DNA from: Hippophae tibetana
Lineage: Eukaryota > Streptophyta > Magnoliopsida > Rosales > Elaeagnaceae
Reading direction: 5' to 3'
Assembly: GCA_037013495.1 (NCBI GenBank)
Contig: CM072808.1
Span: 9,835,319-9,899,318, forward strand
DNA length: 64,000 bases
Shown here one piece after another: positions 15,001 through 23,801 of this stretch. The notes beneath the pieces were generated by a model. The model was not told the origin of the DNA, made no database searches, and saw nothing but the letters and a program-made list of their open reading frames with translations. Position 1 is the first letter of the stretch, and each line of letters starts with the position of its first letter. The translations under genes were made by a program, and so were the position numbers.

Positions 15001-16587
15001 ATATTTATGCATGTTGCTAGCCTGAGCAGGAGCCTCTGAGACATATCGTTACTAATGTGTTTACTGCAGTTTCTTCTTTCTTATTGCAGGTTGTTTTAGT
15101 TGTATATTCAATTGAGAATGCAGTTTCTTCTTTCTTATTGCAGGTTGTTTTAGTTGTATATTCAATTGAGAATGTTGCTTTGTATTTCAGTTGTGTTAAT
15201 TACTCAGTTAACGTTGTAAGGTTTAATTGGCCGAATTGATATAAAATTCACTAAAAGATTCTATGGGTTGGCACTTTCACTCCTCATCTACGTCCTAGTT
15301 ATCTACGTCCTAGTTACTTATTTGAGTCGGAAGAACAATTTACCTTCTATGATTGATGCTGGAAAGTGAACAAGGTTCGGCAAGCAAATAGATAAGATTC
15401 ACTGTCTTTAGTTTAATATTAGTTCTAGAGTTATCTATCTTCCACATATGTAATAAACTAAAACAAGTAAAACAGACTTAAACAAACCTTGACAAGGTCA
15501 ATGGCGCGTGGTGAAAAATCACATGCATATACAAATATATCTGGATAGGTTGCCAACAATGGGAAAATAGTGTTTCCAGCTCCACAACCAATCTGCTTAT
15601 TGACAACAATTGTCAATAATCAGTTTAGGTATAACAACTCGATGGAAAAGTTAAAAAACTCCTAAATATAAGAAAAAATCAAAAGCAAAGTCACACTTGT
15701 GATGATTAACCAAGATATGTATTTAATGTAATTTGAAACATCACTTGGGCTCTTCAGGCACTTCATTTTCCATAATCGTGTCCAAGAAACATAGAATGGA
15801 CATGATAGGTCCTCGAACTCTAATTTGGTGTAAATTTATAGAAAATTTAGAAAAATGGCTGTATCCAACACCCAAATAAATATCCAAAAATTAACGACTC
15901 TTGTTGTCCTAAAAGAGTCCATGCAACATAGTATCAGAAGAAATAAAACCTTAAAGAACCTAAAAAACACAATGGAGAAGAACCATACAGCTTACCTCTA
16001 AAACAATTTTTCTTCCTGTTCCCTGAAAAAGAAATCAATAAAATGCATAGAATTCAAATATTAAAGCGTCATAGAAACTAATTAAACAATGAACCAATAT
16101 AAAACTCATTTCCGCTATTAACTTACAGAGAAATAGTGACCCCATTCCTTGTCCAAGTAATGCCTATCTTTGAAAAACTGGATCAAGCAAATAAAAACAT
16201 ATATCCCATCAATCACCACTAGCTTAAAGAAGCACACAGTTATGACAGCGCAAGATCAAACCAACACAAATAGTGAACTATCAGTTTATTTAATACCGAA
16301 AGAAAACAACTAAAGATGAAAAATCGGGCTATATAGAAAAGCCAACCTTGTCTTGATGTCGTTTGTAAAATACATCCCAATACTTCCTTGCATCTCTTTC
16401 ATACTTCTCTGCACAATAAATATTACATTTTAATTAATAATATTAATTTGCGTTAAAGAGAGACAGAGAAGAGAGCAAGAGTTCAACCTCTCCAGAAGGA
16501 TGAGACTCCAGTAGTAGAGGTTGGGTATATCTGTAGCTTTGGCTTTGGTTCCCCTTGTTCATCACCATCTTGTCCATTAGATGTCAT
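1..16587 (-). CDS. tRNA N3-methylcytidine methyltransferase, METTL2/6/8 (Trm140) family, 3' end outside the window
   Basis: SAM-dependent class I methyltransferase predicted to make 3-methylcytidine at tRNA position 32. Exons, read on the minus strand: 16587-16488, 16408-16347, 16177-16127, 16022-15996, 15592-15488, 8525-8418, 8301-8230, 8083-8033, 7819-7757, 7661-7537 and 79-1 (partial). Every junction is GT-AG and the frame stays open for about 281 codons. The N-terminal part has [19 protein letters not shown] and [13 protein letters not shown], hallmarks of the family. SAM motif I is EIGCGAGNT (residues 80-88), the acidic motif is YACDFSP (Asp about 105), then [49 protein letters not shown] and [22 protein letters not shown]. 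The last motif is split between exon 10 and an exon at the left edge, 7.4 kb apart, which ties position 1 to the same gene. The start is the first ATG in frame with the conserved N-terminus. It looks intact in the visible part. The choice among METTL2, 6 and 8 is not settled. Confidence 0.93.
194..406 (+). repeat. Copia 5' LTR (left boundary approximate)
   Basis: This block aligns by eye with 7074-7309, including the run of TTTTA repeats, the CCAATTGTATNGACA block and the ending AACAGTT...TTTTTNTCTA. It stops directly before the primer-binding site at 407. The first bases are uncertain by about 20. Confidence 0.7.
407..418 (+). other. Copia primer-binding site, initiator tRNA-Met type
   Basis: TGGTATCAAAGC differs by one base from the usual plant Copia site TGGTATCAGAGC and directly follows the 5' LTR, so it fixes the LTR end and the plus orientation. 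Confidence 0.8.
525..1912 (+). pseudogene. Copia gag and protease remnant with stops and frameshifts
   Basis: A starting ATG at 525 changes frame within about 30 bases, after which [20 protein letters not shown] reads as the N-terminal Copia gag core. Further on, the frames give [19 protein letters not shown] (gag), a worn CCHC region near 1350-1430 and [18 protein letters not shown] near 1840-1900, the segment after the protease and before the integrase in Copia polyproteins. Many stops interrupt the frames, so no functional protein is expected. The sequence stops being Copia-like at the insertion point near 1914. Confidence 0.8.
1915..3429 (+). repeat. LARD-like copy 1, 5' LTR
   Basis: It starts TGTTAAATGTATC and ends ATTACA before the primer site. 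Its first 720 bases align with 6187-6792 (GCTTAGTATCACA, GAGAGATATAATNCATGGTTG, GCAAGGTCGCAAC-like blocks). Its last 550 bases align with 10250-10699 of copy 2, showing that the two elements belong to one family. Confidence 0.75.
6187..6792 (+). repeat. LARD-like copy 1, 3' LTR, truncated
   Basis: It starts TGCTAAATGTATC and follows the 5' LTR down to ATTCCCATTG, where the match stops and Copia RNase H sequence begins. About 0.8 kb of the expected LTR is missing, together with the Copia integrase and reverse transcriptase, so a single deletion could have produced this junction. Confidence 0.7.
6790..7062 (+). pseudogene. Copia RNase H remnant
   Basis: One frame reads [20 protein letters not shown] followed by [11 protein letters not shown], the conserved RNase H block of Copia polyproteins, then a frame change and DIFTKRLH and [11 protein letters not shown], the usual polyprotein C-terminus. 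It lies just upstream of the polypurine tract. Only this last fifth of the pol region survives. Confidence 0.88.
7074..7309 (+). repeat. Copia 3' LTR
   Basis: It begins directly after the polypurine tract and ends near CTATA at 7309, matching the end of the 5' LTR at 405. Intron sequence of the host gene resumes afterwards; exon 10 begins at 7537 on the minus-strand side. Confidence 0.75.
8985..9293. repeat. 134-bp tandem duplication with an adjoining inverted copy in intron 5
   Basis: A unit containing TGCGTGCTAGGTG, AAATATCCGCACCCGAAAC and AACCAAAAACATAA occurs twice with a period of about 134 bases (near 8990-9123 and 9124-9232). The segment 9233-9280 holds the reverse complement of its core (TATGTTTTTGGTTT, then GTGCGGGTATTTATG). 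Transcribed as part of the intron, the block could fold into a long hairpin. It abuts the LARD-like copy 2 and may be part of it. Confidence 0.6.
9381..10699 (+). repeat. LARD-like copy 2, 5' LTR
   Basis: It starts TGGCAATATGAG and ends TCTTCA, two bases before the primer-binding site. It aligns with the right LTR from 14009 on and, in its second half, with 2920-3429 of copy 1. Confidence 0.72.
10702..10712 (+). other. Primer-binding site of LARD-like copy 2
   Basis: TGGTATCAAAG, the plant tRNA-Met type, sits two bases after the LTR and is followed by GGGTCACCCCTATTTAGG, a leader sequence shared with copy 1 near 3445. Confidence 0.7.
14009..15345 (+). repeat. LARD-like copy 2, 3' LTR
   Basis: It starts TGGTAATCCGAG after a purine-rich stretch (GTGTAGGGTGAGA) and follows the left LTR to GAAGAACAATT near 15340, where the match fades. 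It carries a private 54-bp tandem duplication at 15066-15173 absent from the left LTR. Confidence 0.72.
15066..15173 (+). repeat. 54-bp perfect tandem duplication in the LARD 3' LTR
   Basis: Two consecutive copies beginning GCAGTTTCTTCTTTC and ending TTCAATTGAGAAT are identical by eye, implying a recent slippage or unequal exchange after the element inserted. Confidence 0.9.
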
Positions 16588-16664
16588 AGTTCCTCTTGCT
16601 TGTTTATTTTTTGTTTTGTTGAACAAAAATATGGAACTGACTGATCTCGCCGTCTAGGAGATTT

Positions 16665-16791
16665 CTAGGGTTTTAGTTCTGACAGGCTATTGGTGGCGAA
16701 AATCCCTTGTCCCAATCAAAAAGCGTCCTCCGGGTATTTGCCTTGAGCAATGGAAGAAAGGAAGGCCCATGGTGTTGATAGAGAAAGCCCA
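16665..16791 (-). promoter_or_regulatory. Telo-box and two site II motifs upstream of the methyltransferase gene
   Basis: Read on the minus strand, an AAACCCTAG telo-box lies at 16665-16673, and two TGGGCY site II motifs lie at 16764-16769 (TGGGCC) and 16786-16791 (TGGGCT), about 80 to 205 bases upstream of the ATG at 16587. The combination of a telo-box with site II motifs is established for plant genes of ribosome and translation function, which fits a tRNA-modifying enzyme. The motifs are seen directly; their activity is inferred. No convincing TATA box was found between them and the ATG. Confidence 0.45.
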
Positions 16792-17225
16792 CTTTGTCGA
16801 TAGGAAAGGCCTTTGTTTGCTCTTTGCCTTCTCTTTTCTTTTTTTTTTCTTTTTTTTAATAAGGACGAAAAATCCACACTTAATTTTGGAACGTGATGAT
16901 AGGAAAAAAATTGCATTCCCATATTAAATCCAAGGCATAAGTGTAATGTAATTGAGTTTTACTTTTCAAAATTTTATGGAGAAAATGCAAGAGATGAAAT
17001 TTTAAATGTTAAGGCGTGATTGAATGATTTGGTTTAATAATATGAAAATAAATTAAACTCTATGTCTTATTTAACAAGGAATTGTTAAATCTTTTTTAAT
17101 AATTTCATTTCTATTATTGTTTTTGAATCTATATTTAACGGGAGAAGTAGAGTTATTTTTAAGACACGTAGTAGACTTTGTTCAAATGTGATAGTCCTTG
17201 ATGAGCTTTGAAAGCTAGATATGAG

Positions 17226-17451
17226 CTCAATACTAAGATATATAATGCATCAATTTTATTTTATGCTATTATATATTGTTGGGTGTAAAATAAATCAATG
17301 TCACAAGACACTATAAATTAGCATACTAAGTAGTATGACTCAATACTAAGATATATAATGCATCAATTTTATTTTGTGCTATTATATATTGTTGGGTGTA
17401 AAATAAATCAATGTCACAAGACACTATAAATTAGCATACTAAGTAGTATGA
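17226..17451. repeat. 113-bp tandem duplication
   Basis: Copies at 17226-17338 and 17339-17451 both read CTCAATACTAAGATATATAA at the start and CTAAGTAGTATGA near the end. They differ by eye at one base (TATGCT versus TGTGCT), so the event is recent. Confidence 0.93.
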
Positions 17452-19433
17452 CTCACGAGCAACCCTAATGAGTGTTGAGTCAACAAATAAGTATAGGACT
17501 ATAAGCCTAAATAGCATGGATATACATTTTACATCCAATTTTCCAAAACTAGCAAAAAAAGCTAAAAACGCATAGTATTTGTTACATAAAATATATAAAT
17601 TACTAAAATGTCTTTTGGAGCCAAGAAACAAATGAACAACAACATTACCATAAAAAATCATTAGCGCCTCCTCCTCTAAGATTTTTATGGTTTTGTGTTG
17701 AATAGCTACAATATCTATATCATAATTGTACCTCATTTACGATGAATAGCAAGTATGAGTTTTGCAAATTGATTTTAGCACAAAGATCATCGTATAGAAG
17801 CTTGAATAATCTCTCACAATCATCATACAAAATCATCGCAATGAATCTTGAAATATTTCTCAAAAATATCGCACTTTTATTTCCAAATCTTGAGAATTAT
17901 CATCTATTGAATTTTTTTTTCAAGATAATATAATGAAAAAATAATCACCATAAAAATCATATACAAATTTGGATGTAAAGGTATGCATATGAATTATTTC
18001 AATAAAATATAATAACAAATTGTCTATATGTTTATGAAATACAATATTTTCATCTTTCTATGAAATGTTCTCCATATGTAAATGTTTACTCATTATTATA
18101 AAATATGTTATGTATGTAAATCTAGATTATACAACAAATATATTTTGTATGCAATTAACATGATTTTTAAAGTATGTAAATGGTTACATACTTTCATCTA
18201 TTAGTATGTAATATATTACATACTTTCATATAATTATGCAAATCAGATGTGAATATATTTTATAAAATTAATGTAATACTTTAAATACAAAATTATAGGA
18301 TTATCTCAGTATATAAAATCTAATTGAAACTTCAAAAAATATATTATGTGAAGACATAATGAAAAAATGTAACATACTACATATAAATTTTGAACTATGT
18401 ATTATAATATATATTATAAATATATTGAATTAAAGTTATAACATATAATTATAACATGTGATACAAAAGTTAGAACACTACTTACCCATAATGGAAAAGT
18501 GATATTTGAAAATAGAAAAGAGACATAAGTAAATAGTATTTCAAAAGGAATATGCATAAGAAAGGTCATGACTATGTTGCAATTGAAGGAAGAAATATGT
18601 GTTACTCTACACCTAGGTAAAGACATCAACATTTAAATGAAGTGTAAGGGGGTTTATGTAACTTTAACTATCATGGATTATAGGAATATGGAATACTTCG
18701 TGACAATAAATATTTGCCAATAAAATGATAAATATAACAAACTGTATGTAATACATACAAAAATACAAACATTTCAAGATGAAATTAGTCCAACTACAAG
18801 TGTAAGATATGTAACTCTAGATACAAGAATTGAAATTAACTCAACAAAAATTCAGAAGATGATGAAGACATATATAATGGGAAAGTGTACAACATAAGAA
18901 AGAGCTCAAGTTACATGTCTTAACTTTGGCATTAAATGGAAAATTTTCATTACAAAATTAACAATTCTAATAAGAATGAAATACAAGGATGACATGTGTG
19001 AATGGAAGCTTGCATCAAACAAAATTGATGAATCTAATGCATTCAAGATAACAGCTTACAAGAAAGCTCATACATGTTCATAAATTTACAAAAATCAATG
19101 AGGAAAACATGCTACATGTAAATACATAGCTAAAAACATTAAAGACATTTATTGAGTAACTAGTCAACAATTGAGGACAAATGACATCAACAACAAAACA
19201 AGTGTAAAAATCATGTATAAAGGTTAATCAATGGAAAAAGAGAAACAATAAAATATATTTATAGGGATCTAAAAGATTCATGCATGAAACTGCCATGGTT
19301 CTTTTACATAGTTAAAGAAGCAATCAAAGGTTTTTACACATAGATAAAAAAAATAAACATTGATTTAAACTTTAGATATGGATTCATGGCAATAAATGCA
19401 TGCATTAATGGGTTTATCAAATATATAAGACCG

Positions 19434-19456
19434 GTAGTAGTAGTAGTAGTAGTAGT
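19434..19456. repeat. (GTA)n microsatellite
   Basis: About seven to eight uninterrupted GTA units. Confidence 0.9.
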
Positions 19457-20095
19457 AATAGATGTAACATTTATAAAGAAAAACGTAAGGAGTCTTACTT
19501 GTCACTGTAACAAAAAGGATGGGAACAACCAAATATAAGGCTATATTTCTATGAATATTGTCTTTTTTAATATATTAAAAATTAATTATAGTTCATAATT
19601 ATAACATGTAACAATTTACAAATATTCTTAATAAATACATAAACTATTACATATTTCACACTTTTGTAAAAGTAAACAATGTAGTTACACATTTACATTA
19701 TATTATTAGTTAACTAGTTAACCAATTCATATTTACCTTATCCCATTTGGGATAGTAGATTGAGAAATCATAAAAACATGAAAATGTTTCTTTAGATAAC
19801 TAAAATGCTTATTGGAGAAAGGAAAAATTTAATGATAATCTCATACATAAATCCAATAATAAAATCAACTGCCAGTATAGTGTATGAAAACAAAGAACAC
19901 CATTGTTATTGCTACTTTCAAATGAAAACCCCTTTGTGACGAACTTTCACAACAAAATAGTAAATAAATTCTTCAACCTAGTAGCTTATGCTTACAAACA
20001 ACAATCCAAACATGATTAATGAGGCATCCAAATGAGTAATGAAATACTTAATGTTAGCTGATTTGTCAATGTAGGTAAGAGTTAAATGTCCAAAT

Positions 20096-21738
20096 TGATG
20101 CACAAAATTTGTATTTATAAAAAGTTCGCAAATGCACAAATCACTTATAATATAGGTGATAAGTATAGTTTCAATGTCGGTCTCAAGAGACATTGATGTG
20201 GTTTTAGATAATTCTTCAATTTTAAAAAAAAAACTTAAACAAGTATGAAGATAAAATCTAAATGTTCTATCATAATGATTGGGCTTTGAAAATCCTAAAT
20301 TAATAACAAAATAATTAAATAACTTCATATAGATTCGATTCAAATAAAATCAAGGCATATATAAAATTAATAATTAATGGATAATTTATAGAAATATTTA
20401 GCTAGTTAACCATGCTTTCTTAGAATCATTTATGTTAATTAAAATATAAACTCGAATAATTGATTTTTCGTTTGAAGTATGAAAAAATCTTTTGATGGTG
20501 ATCATTTTCTTTGTTAATCAAACCAAATAAAATGTTTTGATGAAGATCATTAAATGATTGATTAAATTATACATTATGCCTAAGGAAATAGCAAATCATT
20601 TAAATCAATGCTTTTGGCAAAGTCACCAATTTAAACTCTCATTCAAGGTGTCTAAATTAGATCTAGATAATGTTTTTGAAATCTAATTCTCATATTTTAA
20701 ATTTATTATGAAGAATAAATAATTAATAAATTATTCATACATAAATCTAGTAACTAATCTTGAATCAAAAAAATAATATTTAGTTATTTTATTATAAAAA
20801 TGTTCACCTAAATAAATTACACAAGCATGAAAAAAAAACTAAATTCTAATAGTTAAATTTCGCTAGACATTCTCTAATTAAATTCTATGATCAATAGTTT
20901 AAAAATTAGCATTAAAATATTCATAAATTACAGAAAAGATTAATCTAAAGATAAAATATTACTCATCAAATCTAAATACTAATTAAGTATGAGTGATGTA
21001 TCCTACTTCGAAATTGTGACATTGATCTTCAAAGCAATTTTGAATATTCATATATCTTTTCTTTTTTTTCTTGATATGGAAAGAAACTCCCAAAGAATCT
21101 ACGTATAGTCTATTATGAATCTAATCTATATTGTGTTTAACAAAATAAAAACTATTATACATCTACTGCAAAACTGACGGCTAAAAAGTTTGTAGCGTAA
21201 AACTATGTACGAAACCTAAAACCTAAATGAGTTATTTATAGGAAAAACTAATGTGAAAGGCTCAGAATCAAAAATCATTGATACATGTTATGACAACATT
21301 TTCCTTACCATAGCATATAGTTCAATCAACCTCATACTGAGAAAGTCTTACCGCGGCACAAAAATGTTCACTTTGTCCAGTATATTTTCCAAGGGGTGTG
21401 CACCGAGGCACACATAGTTTCTCACTTCGTCATGAAATGCTTTTTTTGAATTTTGTCTTATACCCCTAACACATTGGTTGGTTTTTTATGTAAGGCTTAC
21501 ATGCCTTAGTCTTTTAAGATCTTAGGGTGCAAAATAAATACTCCAAGTACTATTCTTAGTGTATTGATAAGTTTATCTATTTTGAAACTAAAATCATTTT
21601 AAATACAACAAAAATACTTGTGATTCCAAATAGATAGATTTGTACAAATAATCATATAACTATGTTATAATAAAACCTATTTATTTCAATTAAACACAAA
21701 AAAATCATGAAATATGAGTGCTTCTCAAGCACTTATCA
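20096..21738 (-). repeat. Athila-like LTR A (TGATGAG family)
   Basis: On the minus strand it starts TGATAAGTGCTTGAGAAGCAC at 21738 and ends TTTTGTGCATCA at 20096. Near the end it has the family motif ACTTATCA, then GATTTGTGCATTTGCGAAC and TTTTATAAAT, shared with the solo LTRs. There is no 5-bp duplication across its two ends, so it is not a solo LTR. The purine-rich TTGGAGGT just upstream (minus strand, 21741-21755) looks like a polypurine tract and makes it the 3' LTR of an element lying at higher coordinates. A 121-codon reading frame inside it (19978-20343) is fortuitous. Confidence 0.7.
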
Positions 21739-23801
21739 TAACCTCCAATTAGCTTCTTGCTAGTCTCTACCAAGTAAAGTGATTTAAAAACTTAAAACAA
21801 AAATAAATAAACTAAACTATACTATACTAACCTAAATCATTTTCATAGACTCACATGGTTGCATTTAGCATGTACAACAAACCTTTGAACCCTTAGATGG
21901 CCAAATTAAAGTTTCGTGGGGGCTTTAAATAATAATACCAACAAATATCCTAAAATGCAAAAACTAAAACTAAAAATAAAAATAATTTACATGAAAAAAA
22001 ACTAAAACTAAAAATAAATAAATAAAAACTAAAAGTAAAAAAAATTCTCGTGCTTTAGTTTCTTTTGAGTTCATAATCAAAATCTCAAGCACAAATTTAT
22101 TCAACATCCCAAAGGGTTAAAGTTCAACATTTAAACAATTACACATCACAAATTTATGTCCTACTACTAGAATATATCAACATTGAGTTACCCAATCTTA
22201 TTGTTAGGAATCCAAATTCACTTTAACTTTATTCTACACAAGAATAAATCAAAAAGCTTGCATATGATGAACAATAAATGCTTGAATGTGCATAATAAAG
22301 ATCTCATAAAAAGAATCAAATGCTAAGATTTATGAATATATCACATTATTAATTTTGTACTTCAATAAAAATCATTAAGCAAAAATATTAAATATATGCC
22401 TCAAGATGAATGGAAATGCTATTGACTTCAAGGGGATTGTTTCCTACTACTTGTAATAATCATCTCATTGCTTTTAAAAATTTAAGGTCATAGTATTTAG
22501 TTATACAATTTTTCTTTTTTTATTCTTTCAACTCTCTTTTTTCTTTCTCTTTTGTTTTAGAGAATGGACTCATATACATATATATGTTTTAGTAAGTGAC
22601 TATTTTAACTTATTCATTTTTTGGGAACCCCATATATATATATTTTTATTCATGATTGAAGAAGTATAAATGTTTAATTTTTACTTATTATTTAATCTAA
22701 ACAATGAAATTAAGTACATAATACTTCAACAAATATTTAAAATTCAAACATTCAATGCAAAACCTATAGAGATCATATAACAATTTAAAATAATAAAAAA
22801 CATGTTCAACTGAGTAGAAGAAAAATCATCACTCAAATGCTTTTGGCTAAATAATCTCACAAAGTAGTCTCTATTATTTGATTCATAAACAACAATTTTG
22901 GGTTTGTCTCATTCTCAACATCAAAGCATGAAACATAAACTATAAATAGAACTAATTCTTACAATAATCCGTAAACATGCTTAATACATCAAACAATGTA
23001 AAAACTCAATTATTCACTTTAAATTAACTAAAATCTTGATAATTTTGTATCAAAATGTTTTTTTTGGATCTAAATGACCCTAAGTAACTAAGCAATAACA
23101 AACATATGTATAATAAAATTTAAAATGTCTAATTTCATAAGAAACTTTTCTTTCCCCTACAACCTAGAATATACATTGTCATCAATGTTTCAACTATAAA
23201 TCATAGCAAAAATGAGAAAGAAAAGAAAAGCTATCCAATTGTAATATCGCATGTGATTAAGATGGTGATGTGGGTACTTATGTTGCATCCATCGTCTAAC
23301 CCAATTATATCACATAGAGAGAATCACTTTGTACTTCTCATGAATCACATATGATCAAATAATTATGAAATTAACAGTTCAAAATGCTATAAACATTGTT
23401 CAAATAATAGAAAATAAAAATAAAATAAAGTACATAAAATTAAAAACAAGAGGAAAATATAATAAAAATAAAAAATACATAAAAATAAATTTACACAAAA
23501 TTAAAGTATATAAAAATAAATCTGAAATAAAGGTTGGATCAAGCTCAGTCCTCTATGTCGTCTATTTCATCTACATAATTATGTGTGAACTCAATTGGTT
23601 TGTAAAAAAATCATATCTAAGATTATCGAGCATTCTTACTTGATTGAAATCAATTCCTACTTGAAAGAGATTTAACCTTTGGATCTCTTGGATATATTAA
23701 ATGAATTCACCTTGAAAACGCATCTACCTACTTATATGTTTTGATTGTTGGGCATAGTAATGTTGAACATGATTTTTCATATAATTAACCTATTCTTGTA
23801 A

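Larger units (their letters stand above)
9381..15345 (+). mobile_element. Non-coding LTR element (LARD-like), copy 2, in intron 5
   Basis: The left LTR (about 9381-10699) and right LTR (14009 to about 15345) share long blocks: AGTTTTATAAATACCT, CAATACGGTGTTTGTGAGTGG-like, GAAAGTACAATCATCATTTA and ACCTATTTGAGT. A primer-binding site TGGTATCAAAG follows the left LTR at 10702-10712. The 3.3-kb interior shows no gag, protease, reverse transcriptase or integrase on either strand. The element is antisense to the host gene. The outer boundaries are approximate because the LTR ends have diverged, and similarity of the left LTR to copy 1 suggests it may begin up to about 150 bases earlier. Confidence 0.78.
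16792..20095. other. AT-rich intergenic stretch without a recognised gene
   Basis: This region upstream of the methyltransferase gene contains only short random reading frames. The longest, 101 codons at 17431-17736 on the minus strand, overlaps a tandem duplication and resembles nothing I recognise. Short imperfect repeats of TATGTAAAT and TTACATACTTTCAT occur at 18060-18240. No transposon ends could be defined. Confidence 0.6.

Noticed and set aside
19978..20343. 121-codon minus-strand frame
   Set aside because: It runs across the end of Athila-like LTR A, including the conserved LTR tail motif, and so is fortuitous.
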